64,000 nucleotides of DNA from the NCBI GenBank assembly GCA_016704485.1, contig JADJAA010000001.1:1178001-1242000 (forward strand). Direction: 5' to 3'. The notes beneath the pieces were generated by a model. It had not been told where the DNA came from. It was given only the letters and a program-made list of their open reading frames with translations, and ran no database searches. Made by a program: the position numbers and the translations under genes. Shown in pieces: positions 42,633 through 50,760 of this stretch (position 1 is its first letter; each line of letters opens with the position of its first letter). Source of the stretch: Flavobacteriales bacterium (GTDB lineage: Bacteria > Bacteroidota > Bacteroidia > Flavobacteriales_F > PHOS-HE28).

Positions 42633-43784
42633 TTACCGCTTTGGAGTGCGGTTCGGCGATGGAGTTGGACTCCGTTGCGGTATGCTACGATCTGGCGATG
42701 GTTTTGGTGCAGTGCGCTTGTCGCCTTTTCCAGGATTGCGGTGGTTAGGTTGTTTACGATCGGGTGTGCGCGGTGCCGGTTTTGTAGGCTGCGGTTCGGT
42801 AGGCGCGGTCCGTGTACGGTCAGGTGTTTGGCGTTCAGGAGTTGCTCTGTTCGGCTGCTCATCAACAGGGTTGCGGCGCTCCGGAGTTGGCACAGTGCGT
42901 TCCGGCTGCGTGCGAACGGGTTCCTTTGTTTTTCGATCGGATCGTGGTGCGATCAGATCCTCACTGCCCGTAGCTCTACGCGTGTCTGAATTCATTGATT
43001 CCTTCCGTGTTGTTCTGGATGCATCCAACTTCGAACGTATCGGTGCGGTTGAAGTCCGGATGCGGGGTGAGAATGATGCGCGATGTCCGTAGATCACGTT
43101 CGCATTCGTTGTACGGCACACATAGGTCGGTTGGTACCAGTTGTCATAGTGGCTGTGCCAGCCCCAGTAGGTGTGGTAACCCCATGGGTTCCAGGGCCTC
43201 CACCATGGTGGATAGTAACCCCAGTACCATGGCGATACCCAAACACTGTAATAGGGGTCATACATGTAATCCACGCAAGGCCATGACCACACGTTCACCC
43301 AAACACGGACCCAATACATATCAACTGGAGCAGGACCACTTTTGCTATTCGGGTCTACAACATCCTGCTCTTCGTAAGGTTCGAAGATCACATCCTTGCC
43401 GTACAGCTCTTCGCTGCCACGGATCTGGACCATTGCGGTTCTTTCCCCTGTTTTCTCAAGTTCGATGACAGCCACATCCTGAGCTTCATCCTTCCCCATA
43501 GCGATCTGGAGAACGATGGCATGGGCATCACCTTCTGAATGATCCACCACACGGATGTAATCCACCTCACCGTTGCCATCCAGATCCAAGTTGTTCACTT
43601 GCTTGTCCTTTAGATTCAGTGTCGTTTCGAACGACTCCAGATCGGCGGAGTTCTTGAACAGATCCAGCGCAGCTTCCAAGCTGAACTGATCTCCCGGCAA
43701 GCCGGTGCTGTCTTGCTCTGTGGTATTCGCATGCAGCGAAGTGGCCATCAGAGCAGTGAGAATGAATGTGGTTAAATTTTTCAT
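42633..43784 (-). CDS. secreted Trp/Tyr-rich protein with Pro/Arg/Thr-rich tail
   Basis: This 383-residue protein has a signal peptide (MKNLTTFILTALMATSLHA). Residues 30-150 form a soluble domain with an EF-hand-like loop (LDLDGNGEVDYIRVVD). Residues 150-225 are extremely aromatic (VWVNVWSWPCVDYMYDPYY, WVSPWYWGYYPPWWRPWNPW). The last 120 residues are low complexity, rich in Pro, Arg, Thr and Lys (TPERRNPVDEQPNRATPERQ). This three-part layout recurs in Bacteroidota proteins of unknown function and probably marks a surface or envelope-associated protein. Confidence 0.75.
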   Translation of the reverse strand: MKNLTTFILTALMATSLHANTTEQDSTGLPGDQFSLEAALDLFKNSADLESFETTLNLKDKQVNNLDLDGNGEVDYIRVVDHSEGDAHAIVLQIAMGKDEAQDVAVIELEKTGERTAMVQIRGSEELYGKDVIFEPYEEQDVVDPNSKSGPAPVDMYWVRVWVNVWSWPCVDYMYDPYYSVWVSPWYWGYYPPWWRPWNPWGYHTYWGWHSHYDNWYQPTYVCRTTNANVIYGHRASFSPRIRTSTAPIRSKLDASRTTRKESMNSDTRRATGSEDLIAPRSDRKTKEPVRTQPERTVPTPERRNPVDEQPNRATPERQTPDRTRTAPTEPQPTKPAPRTPDRKQPNHRNPGKGDKRTAPKPSPDRSIPQRSPTPSPNRTPKR

Positions 43785-43967
43785 TGTCTTGGGTTCTTAA
43801 CCGGTATTATGCGAACACCGTGCCGATCTGATCCAACGCATGTCCATTAACGGCAGTGTTCCATTTTACGGGACCCGCCCTTAATTCTTTGGGACCGTTC
43901 ATCATGATCCAATGCATGACATTGTTACCGCGTTTATCTTTCGACAACTTCAACATCCTGAAATAGC

Positions 43968-44702
43968 ATGAAAAAGATCATTCTCGTTGCGCTGGTCATT
44001 GGTGCGTGGTACTTTATTTTCGGCAAAGGGAATGGCATTGACCTTTTTTGGAATTCGAATAATGTTAAGGGGACAGGTGATGTAGTGCATAAACCGGTAA
44101 GTGTTGATGCCTTTCATGGGATAACGCTCCAAGGATCCATGGATGTGGTGATCACGCCCGGCAATGAACAGTCCGTGGAGATCGTAGCGCAACAGAACAT
44201 CGCGGATCTGATCACCACCGAGGTGCATGATGGCATCTGGGTCATCGCTACGAGCGAAGGGTTCAGAACGAAGGAAGAGTTCACGGTCAAGATTATAGTT
44301 CCCACTATGGATAAAGTTAAGATCCAAGGCTCCGGAGATGTGACTGGAACTGGCTTATTCAAAGCAGACAACGTTGAGCTGAAGATCGAAGGCAGCGGCG
44401 ATATCCAAATGACATATGAAGCGCGTTCGATAAAAGCAAAGGTCGAGGGATCTGGTGATTTTGTTCTGAAAGGCTCGTGCACGGATCTTAACATTGCGAT
44501 AGAAGGTAGTGGTGATGTTGACTCACAGGGCTTGCAATGCATGAATGCAAGGACGAATATTGCAGGGAGCGGGGATATTGTGGTGAACGCCGTCGCAGTT
44601 CTTGATGCGACCATTGCCGGAAGTGGTAGTGTGCGGTATACCGGAGACCCACAAGTGAAAAAGTCCATTGCCGGTTCTGGTGAGGTGAAAAGGGTGGATT
44701 GA
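43968..44702 (+). CDS. head GIN domain (DUF2807) putative adhesin
   Basis: This 244-residue protein has an N-terminal membrane anchor (KKIILVALVIGAWYFIF) and a beta-solenoid of repeated GSGD-containing turns (VKIQGSGDVTGTG, LKIEGSGDIQM, AKVEGSGDFVLKG, IAIEGSGDVDS, NIAGSGDIVV, TIAGSGSVRY), the mark of PF10988 head GIN proteins. The fold suggests an extracellular adhesive or binding function. It is 34 bp upstream of the T9SS gene at 44737, so they may be co-transcribed. Confidence 0.88.
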   Translation: MKKIILVALVIGAWYFIFGKGNGIDLFWNSNNVKGTGDVVHKPVSVDAFHGITLQGSMDVVITPGNEQSVEIVAQQNIADLITTEVHDGIWVIATSEGFRTKEEFTVKIIVPTMDKVKIQGSGDVTGTGLFKADNVELKIEGSGDIQMTYEARSIKAKVEGSGDFVLKGSCTDLNIAIEGSGDVDSQGLQCMNARTNIAGSGDIVVNAVAVLDATIAGSGSVRYTGDPQVKKSIAGSGEVKRVD

Positions 44703-44736
44703 ACCACCTTCAGGTTTTATTCCAGTCCTTCGTATC

Positions 44737-45843
44737 ATGTCCCGCTTATTACTAAGTGCAATCACCTTGTCGTTGTCAGCGCTGAGTTCTACAGCTCAGC
44801 CTCTGGTGCCGGAGTTGCTTACGGACCTTCCTGAAACCCTGAATGAGATCAGCGGAACTATTCTTATCGGGGACGCATTGTGGGGCGTTGCCGATAGCGG
44901 AAACCCCAATGCGATCTATCGGTTCGACCCAACAACCGGCAATGTTCTACAGACCGTGGTCGTTACCAATGCCACCAACATCGATTGGGAGGAACTGACC
45001 ACTGATGGTGAATGGGTCTTCGTTGGTGACTTTGGGAACAACTTGGGTTCACGAACGGATCTACGTGTCTTTCGAATTCCCGTGACTTCCTTGGAAAATA
45101 GTTCTACGACAGAAATTTTGGCCGAGGTGATCGAATTCAACTTTGCTGACCAGACCGACTTCACTCCGATATTCGATGGTACCAACTGGGATTGTGAGGC
45201 CTTCATAGCGTTAGATGATAGCCTTTTCATCTTCACCAAGAATTGGGTGGATCAGCGAACGCACTTGTACGCCCTTTCCGCTGACCCCGGTGTGCATTCG
45301 GCCATACGCAGAGACACATTGATTACGCAAGGGTTGATCACGGGTGCTTCATTGGATGCGACATCAAATACCATTGCACTTATTGGATATACCACTACAG
45401 GTCAACCGTTCGTTTGGCAACTCGGCAATTATGAAGAGCACGACTTTTTTGGTGGAACTGTATTACGAAGCGACATCGGCCTATCGCTTGTGCAGACCGA
45501 AAGCATCGTATGGATGGCGCCCGATACGGTCTACTTCACGCACGAGAACCTGTTAAGTGGCCCAGCTCGTCTTTGGTCCTTGTTCTTGGATCTTGACCAG
45601 TCGATAAATGATGCTCAAGATCTCGTTGATCAATTGTTCCGGATCAGCGGGAATGATGTATTATTGAATACCTCTGAAGCAAACGTGCTGGTCCAAGTGT
45701 TTACCGAGGATGGGAAACGGGTAAAGAATGAAGTTGCCAAGTACGGGCGCATTTCTGTGATAGGCTTAGCTCCTGGGTTATATGTATTCAAGGCAACGAT
45801 CGGTCCACGGTACTTCAGTGAAGTTCTGTCCATCGCTCGCTAA
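44737..45843 (+). CDS. secreted propeller-like protein with T9SS-type C-terminus
   Basis: This 368-residue protein has a signal peptide (SRLLLSAITLSLSALSSTAQ). The core has propeller-type blades (ALWGVADSGNPNAIYRFDPTTGNVLQTVVV, EWVFVGDFGNNLGSRTDLRVFRIP, LFIFTKNWVDQRTHLYALS), resembling SdiA-regulated/YncE-like domains. The last 70 residues form a short sorting-type domain (VFTEDGKRVKNEVAKYGRISVIGLAPGLYVFKA). It is probably exported by the Por system. The ligand or substrate is unknown. Confidence 0.8.
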   Translation: MSRLLLSAITLSLSALSSTAQPLVPELLTDLPETLNEISGTILIGDALWGVADSGNPNAIYRFDPTTGNVLQTVVVTNATNIDWEELTTDGEWVFVGDFGNNLGSRTDLRVFRIPVTSLENSSTTEILAEVIEFNFADQTDFTPIFDGTNWDCEAFIALDDSLFIFTKNWVDQRTHLYALSADPGVHSAIRRDTLITQGLITGASLDATSNTIALIGYTTTGQPFVWQLGNYEEHDFFGGTVLRSDIGLSLVQTESIVWMAPDTVYFTHENLLSGPARLWSLFLDLDQSINDAQDLVDQLFRISGNDVLLNTSEANVLVQVFTEDGKRVKNEVAKYGRISVIGLAPGLYVFKATIGPRYFSEVLSIAR

Positions 45844-46168
45844 GAGCGCGGCGTTTTCTTCATTGAAGCCAAGTGTGTAGCATTGCTGACGAGTCCAATT
45901 GTCATTGTGTTTTGTGTTGGTCGATCACGCCTTGCGTTTCTAGATCTTTCAATGAATATGCACTGTAGCGCAATGTATACCGTTCCTTGGCTAAACACAA
46001 CCGTTCCTTGAAACCGCATTATGCAATGCAAGGATCGATCGCATCTCATCGTTGAAAGGTGCTTAAGACCATGAACCCCATGTACATCCAGCTAAGTCTT
46101 ATTGAACGCCCTGATAATGACCACTTGGTCCTTGTTCATTGGGATCACCATGGTTCGTTAAGTGATGT

Positions 46169-46201
46169 TTGTAGAACCGTTCGCAGAACTTACTAAGTTT
46201 G
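46169..46201 (+). promoter_or_regulatory. putative promoter of the exbB operon
   Basis: TTG at 46169-46171 and TAAGTTTG at 46194-46201 (an exact TAnnTTTG -7 box) are separated by 22 bp, the Bacteroidota sigma-ABfr arrangement. The start codon of exbB is 91 bp downstream. The rest of the 45844-46291 interval has only a short direct repeat (CCGTTCCTTG, twice) and no gene. Confidence 0.5.
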
Positions 46202-46291
46202 CCCCCTACCTTTCCGGCCTCATGCAACACGCATGATCGGCAAGACCATAAGAAACCTGATCAACCATAACTCTAATTTAAACCGGAACCT

Positions 46292-47104
46292 ATGAGCAAC
46301 GAGAAGAGCGGGAAAATGAATTCCCTATTCGTAGCGATCGTATTCCCTCTTATCCTAATTGTAGCGGTGTGCTTCTACATGTTCGTGCTTGGTGATCCCG
46401 CCAACTTCCAGAACAACGACCCCATACACGGCCACCCGATAGAGACGAATCCCGGTAAGCTTTTTGGTACCATTTACAAAGGAGGATTCATCGTGCCGAT
46501 CCTGATCAGTGTGAACCTGATCGTTCTGGTATTTGCTGTTGAGCGCTTCATTACACTTGGTCGCGCCAAGGGTAAAGGCCGTATCGACTCGTTCATCGTT
46601 AACGTGCGTCAGCACTTGGCCAATGACAACATCCAAGAGGCTATCGCGGTTTGCGACGAGCAGAAAGGTTCTGTAGCTAACGTAATGCGCAGTGGCTTGG
46701 AGAAGTACAATACGATCTTTAAGGATCCAGAAATGGACAAGGAGACCAAGATCAACTCAATTAAGCAGGAACTCGAGGAAGCAACTTCCTTGGAATTGCC
46801 GATGTTGAGCAAGAATATGGTGATCCTTTCAACCTGTGCCAGTGTAAGTACACTGTTGGGTCTTATCGGTACCGTACTTGGAATGATCCGAGCGTTCTCC
46901 GCACTGGCAGCTGCTGGTACCCCGGATGCTACAGCACTTTCTACCGGTATCTCCGAGGCCTTGATCAATACAGCTCTTGGTGTTGCAGGTTCCGCGATCG
47001 CTATTATTTTCTACAACTATTTCAGCAACCGTATCGATGGTATTACCCACGGTATTGACGAGGCTGGTTTCAGTGTAGCAAAGACCTTGGCCAACCACAA
47101 GTAA
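46292..47104 (+). CDS. exbB: MotA/TolQ/ExbB proton channel family protein
   Basis: This 270-residue protein has three transmembrane helices: an N-terminal one (LFVAIVFPLILIVAVCFYMFV), a second near residue 65 (FIVPILISVNLIVLVFAVERF) and the conserved C-terminal pair region (VILSTCASVSTLLGLIGTVLGMIRAFSALA ... GISEALINTALGVAGSAIAIIFYNYF) that lines the proton channel. With ExbD it powers TonB. It is the first gene of the operon, with a good predicted promoter upstream. Confidence 0.95.
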   Translation: MSNEKSGKMNSLFVAIVFPLILIVAVCFYMFVLGDPANFQNNDPIHGHPIETNPGKLFGTIYKGGFIVPILISVNLIVLVFAVERFITLGRAKGKGRIDSFIVNVRQHLANDNIQEAIAVCDEQKGSVANVMRSGLEKYNTIFKDPEMDKETKINSIKQELEEATSLELPMLSKNMVILSTCASVSTLLGLIGTVLGMIRAFSALAAAGTPDATALSTGISEALINTALGVAGSAIAIIFYNYFSNRIDGITHGIDEAGFSVAKTLANHK

Positions 47105-47191
47105 ACGAATGCTTTGCGTTCTGTTCACATGTAAGTGTGATGCGTGCATTGCACAGAACCATGAACGAATCAACCCAATAGCTCCGCGACA

Positions 47192-47827
47192 ATGGCTAAG
47201 CTGAAAATGCCCAAAGGCACACCCGCGCTGGACATGACGCCCATGGTGGATCTTGCGTTCTTGTTGGTGACCTTCTTTATGCTTACCGCACAGTTCCGGC
47301 CAGAAGAAGCCGTAGCCGTGGATACGCCTGCTTCTACTTCCGAGTCCTCCATCCCTGTGAATAACATGATGACGATCATCGTGGATAGCGCAGGACGCGT
47401 ATTCTGGGATATGACCGACCTTAAAGTGAGACAGGAAGTGCTTGTAGAACTTGGGAAACTGGTGAACTACACACCTTCTGCGGAAGAGCTTCAGCGCTTC
47501 GGTAACGTTGGGCCGGTCGGTATTCCACTCCAGGAAATGAAGAAATTCATGGCATTGGATAGCGGAAGTGAACGCAAGGAATTCTCCAATAATTACCAAG
47601 GGATCCCTACCGATAGCCTCAATAACCAACTGCGCGAGTGGATCACCTTTACCCGGAACATCTTCCGCAATGGCAATGACCAAGGGCTGGACCCCGTTAT
47701 TGCTCTGAAGGCGGATGGGAATACGAACTATTCAAAGGTGGCCGAAGTGATCCGGATCTTCCAATCACCGGCCATCAAGATCAGTAAATTCAAAATGATC
47801 ACCGATCTCGAATCATCGAGGTTGTAA
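47192..47827 (+). CDS. exbD: ExbD/TolR biopolymer transport protein (first copy)
   Basis: This 211-residue protein has a single N-terminal transmembrane helix containing the essential Asp (DMTPMVDLAFLLVTFFML, about 16-33) and a periplasmic domain. It is longer than classical ExbD (about 140) owing to an inserted region around residues 80-150, typical of Bacteroidota. It partners ExbB in proton-driven force generation. It lies 87 bp after exbB. Confidence 0.93.
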   Translation: MAKLKMPKGTPALDMTPMVDLAFLLVTFFMLTAQFRPEEAVAVDTPASTSESSIPVNNMMTIIVDSAGRVFWDMTDLKVRQEVLVELGKLVNYTPSAEELQRFGNVGPVGIPLQEMKKFMALDSGSERKEFSNNYQGIPTDSLNNQLREWITFTRNIFRNGNDQGLDPVIALKADGNTNYSKVAEVIRIFQSPAIKISKFKMITDLESSRL

Positions 47828-47901
47828 CTAACACCGATCGAACCTTTGACACCGTTGCGTGTACAGCACCAGTAAGAAGGAACGAATAACAGAACAACAC
47901 C

Positions 47902-48534
47902 ATGGCACAAGTACCCGAAGGTGGTGGAGGCGGTGGCCGGCACGAGAAAAAACGAGCCAAGAAAGGCAGTACACACATCGACATGACGCCGATGGTGGAC
48001 CTTGCGTTCCTGCTTCTTACGTTCTTCATTCTTACCACTACGATGTACAGGCCCAGTAGCCTGCAAATGACGTTCCCGGTTCCCGATGAGAACGCGGTAA
48101 AGAACGAAACCAAATTGAGCAACGCGATCACACTGCTTTTAACAGGTAATGATGAGGTCTATTATTATTTCGGAGAGTTCATTTTGGCAGGTGGAGAAAA
48201 GCCACCGACCGTTCTAGAGAAAACAGACTTTAGCAACGTGCAGAAGATCCTGGTTGAACGCAATAAGGAAACGGTGACTCTACTGAATGATCTTGCCAAA
48301 CAGTACAACGACAAGAAATTGACAGAAGAGGAGTACACGGCCAAACGCAGAGAGCTGAAGAGCAAGCCGGATAACCTTAAAGCCATTATTAAGACGGATA
48401 AAGACGCCAAGTACCGCAACATGATCGACATGGTCGATGAAATGGACATCAGCGGTATTGGTTCCTATGGTGTGATGGATAGCCTCAAAGTGGGCGAACT
48501 CCAATTGTTGAACGCAACTAAAGGCACCTTGTAA
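47902..48534 (+). CDS. exbD: ExbD/TolR biopolymer transport protein (second copy)
   Basis: This 210-residue paralogue of the preceding gene has the same essential DMTPMVDLAFLLLTFFIL helix, preceded by a Gly/Lys/Arg-rich tail (GGGGGRHEKKRAKKG). The periplasmic part diverges strongly, so the two are not a recent duplication and probably form a hetero-ExbD complex. It ends 1 bp before tonB. Confidence 0.93.
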   Translation: MAQVPEGGGGGGRHEKKRAKKGSTHIDMTPMVDLAFLLLTFFILTTTMYRPSSLQMTFPVPDENAVKNETKLSNAITLLLTGNDEVYYYFGEFILAGGEKPPTVLEKTDFSNVQKILVERNKETVTLLNDLAKQYNDKKLTEEEYTAKRRELKSKPDNLKAIIKTDKDAKYRNMIDMVDEMDISGIGSYGVMDSLKVGELQLLNATKGTL

Positions 48535-48535
48535 C

Positions 48536-49378
48536 ATGGAATATTTGATCCTTATAGGTGTGTTATTGGTCTTGTCCATTATCATGGCCATCGACCTTAG
48601 TTGGACCAACGTCCTTGCGCCTGCGCGTAATGAAATGGTCTTTGCAGATCGTCATCAGGACTACGGTGCATTCACCTTACGCCGAGATTATGTGCGCGGG
48701 TTGGCCATTGCTGTGGTCGGGTCTTTGTTATTCTTCGGGGCAGCGGTTAGTATCCCTAAGGTTATTGCAATGATGAGTGGTGACGAAGAAGTTGTAGCTG
48801 CTAAAAAGATCGTGGATGTTGACCTTGATCTGTTTGAGGAAGAGAAAAAGGAGGAACCACCACCTCCTCCTCCGATAGAACCTCCTCCACCGGTTAAAGT
48901 AGAAGTGGTACAGTTCACCGAGCTCGTGGCTTCTGATGACCCCGTGGAAGAACCACCACCGGTAATGGAAGAACTTGTGGAGACCAACGTAGGCACCTTC
49001 AACCAAGAAGGAGAAAAGATCGTGGCTCCACCTCCGCCTCCTCCTCCTGTTGACGAGCCTACGTTCGACTTGGCATCTGTTCAGGAACAACCGGAATTTC
49101 CAGGTGGACTGGAGGAAATGTACAAGTACTTAGGGAAGAACACGAAATATCCGGCCATGGAAAAGGATGCCGCGATCCAAGGGAAGGTTTACATCGAATT
49201 CGTGGTATCCAGCTCTGGTGCTATTACGGATGTTACCCTCAAGCGTGGGGTTTCGGCAGGTTTGGATAAGGAAGCATTGCGCGTCGTAAAGTCGATGCCG
49301 AAGTGGAGCCCTGGAAAGATGAATGGAAAGGCCGTTAAAGTGCGTTATATCCTTCCAGTGGTCTATACACTGAAGTAG
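48536..49378 (+). CDS. tonB: TonB family energy transducer
   Basis: This 280-residue protein has a transmembrane helix at about residues 45-65 (GLAIAVVGSLLFFGAAVSIP), a Pro/Glu-rich spacer (EEPPPPPPIEPPPPVKVE ... PPPPPPPVDEP) and the C-terminal TonB domain (PEFPGGLEEMYKYLGKNTKYPAMEKDAAIQGKVYIEFVV ... VRYILPVVYTL). It transmits force to TonB-dependent outer-membrane receptors. A short hydrophobic helix precedes the main one (LILIGVLLVLSIIMAIDLSW), so it may span the membrane twice. Confidence 0.95.
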   Translation: MEYLILIGVLLVLSIIMAIDLSWTNVLAPARNEMVFADRHQDYGAFTLRRDYVRGLAIAVVGSLLFFGAAVSIPKVIAMMSGDEEVVAAKKIVDVDLDLFEEEKKEEPPPPPPIEPPPPVKVEVVQFTELVASDDPVEEPPPVMEELVETNVGTFNQEGEKIVAPPPPPPPVDEPTFDLASVQEQPEFPGGLEEMYKYLGKNTKYPAMEKDAAIQGKVYIEFVVSSSGAITDVTLKRGVSAGLDKEALRVVKSMPKWSPGKMNGKAVKVRYILPVVYTLK

Positions 49379-49515
49379 CTCAATGCTAAAGGCTATCCAT
49401 CCGTGTTGCTGAGTGTCCTCTTGGAACGTATTGGATCCATTTCGGGCCTGGATCTGTTCTGATGCAGAACATTGCTTTTGGTGACAACCTTCTTATTCTG
49501 GATCGAATCAGGTTT

Positions 49516-49544
49516 TTGGACCCTCATTGTAGCAACTATATTTA
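49516..49544 (+). promoter_or_regulatory. putative internal promoter before the small membrane protein
   Basis: TTG at 49516-49518 is followed after 18 bp by TATATTTA (49537-49544), one base from TAnnTTTG. The start codon at 49566 is 21 bp downstream. It would let the last three genes of the Ton locus be expressed separately. Confidence 0.35.
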
Positions 49545-49565
49545 TCTACCATCAACCAAGTTCCA

Positions 49566-49763
49566 ATGAAATGGTTCGCTGTATCCATGTTCATGATCTA
49601 CATCGTGGCAGGTTGCTTATTTTTATTCACGAATTTTGCCGGTGATACGGTGCGGCAGTACAGGACCCTCTTTGGCGCTGTGTTGGTCGGATACGGTTTA
49701 ATACGCGGGATCCTATGGTTCCGGAAAAACAGGAGAGACGATGAAAGTAAGATCGACATGTGA
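49566..49763 (+). CDS. small two-helix membrane protein in the Ton locus
   Basis: This 65-residue protein has two hydrophobic segments (FAVSMFMIYIVAGCLFLF and FGAVLVGYGLIRGILWF) and a charged tail (RKNRRDDESK). No family name is assigned. It lies between tonB and the PstS-like lipoprotein gene, the position seen for a small membrane protein in many Bacteroidota Ton loci, and so may be part of the complex. Confidence 0.7.
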   Translation: MKWFAVSMFMIYIVAGCLFLFTNFAGDTVRQYRTLFGAVLVGYGLIRGILWFRKNRRDDESKIDM

Positions 49764-49803
49764 TACCGGTTCGTTATTCTCTAATAGCGTTCGAGGTGCT
49801 CGG

Positions 49804-50742
49804 ATGAACACGATATTCGAGTTCGTTCAACGGAAGACCATCAGCAGCGTGCTTCTTGTCTCGATACTTTTTACGGCGTGTAACGAAGCTCCACGGGACC
49901 CGAACGTAGATGACTCCCCCACCTTTGGCCGTGCAGTGATATTGGCCGATGAGGGGTTCGAGAAAATGTTGGAAGATCAACTTTTGGTCTTCAATAGCAC
50001 GTATCAGGATGCTAAAGTGGTTGTTCACTACATGCCGGAAGCTGCGTTGGTCCAGGCTATGATGGCGGATAGCGTGCGGGCGGTTTTCGGCGCGTTCCTT
50101 CCGGGAGGAGAACAAGAAACTTATTTCAGGACCCGAAGCTTGGCCGTTCAAAAGGAAAATGTTGCCACCGATGGTATCGCCGTCATTGTATCGCCGAATA
50201 GTTCCCTAAAGAAGATCTCTAATGAGCAGTTGGTCGCATTGATCACCGGCGAAGTGGTTCCTGGGATTTCGGAAAAGGTAACGTTGCTGTTCGATCGTAA
50301 AGGGAGCAGCGTGCCGCGCACCTTGGTCGATTCGCTTTTAGCGGGTGATGTGCAGCGCATGAAGCGCGGCTCTGCCGCTGAAGGAATTGATGACCTTGTA
50401 CAACGCGTGGCCAGTGATACCCTTCTCATCGGTTTCATACCCTTCGCTGAGGTCAGTGATGAGGATGATCCAGCATGCAATGCGTTGAGGGCCCAGATCC
50501 GGATGCTGCCCGTATCCCGTACGGATACCAGTGCGGCATACCCACCTGACCAAGGCACCCTTAAGGATGGGTCCTATCCGCTTCGGCGTAAGGTGATCAT
50601 GCTTGTTACTGAAGGGAAAAGCGGCCTTGGCACCGGTTTTGCTTCCTTTGTCGCTGGTCATAAAGGGCAACGCATCATTCTAAAGCAAGGCTTGGCACCA
50701 GAACGTACCCCAAGTCGTGATATTGAGATCGTTCAGCCCTGA
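49804..50742 (+). CDS. PstS-like substrate-binding lipoprotein
   Basis: This protein of 312 residues from ATG 49804 has a lipobox (VLLVSILFTAC) and a periplasmic-binding-protein type 2 domain of the PstS group (FEKMLEDQLLVFNSTYQDAKVVVHYMPEAALVQAMM ... TDGIAVIVSPNSSLKKISNEQLVALITGE ... GTGFASFVAGHKGQRIILKQGLAP). No ABC permease is present, so it is not part of a transporter here; its fixed place after tonB suggests a role in Ton energy transduction or receptor handling. It precedes the TPR gene by 18 bp. Confidence 0.85.
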   Translation: MNTIFEFVQRKTISSVLLVSILFTACNEAPRDPNVDDSPTFGRAVILADEGFEKMLEDQLLVFNSTYQDAKVVVHYMPEAALVQAMMADSVRAVFGAFLPGGEQETYFRTRSLAVQKENVATDGIAVIVSPNSSLKKISNEQLVALITGEVVPGISEKVTLLFDRKGSSVPRTLVDSLLAGDVQRMKRGSAAEGIDDLVQRVASDTLLIGFIPFAEVSDEDDPACNALRAQIRMLPVSRTDTSAAYPPDQGTLKDGSYPLRRKVIMLVTEGKSGLGTGFASFVAGHKGQRIILKQGLAPERTPSRDIEIVQP

Positions 50743-50760
50743 TAACGACACTATAGAAAA

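Noticed and set aside
49804..50742. Phosphate ABC transporter component (pstS)
   Set aside because: No PstA, PstB or PstC genes are adjacent, and its place in the Ton locus argues for another role.
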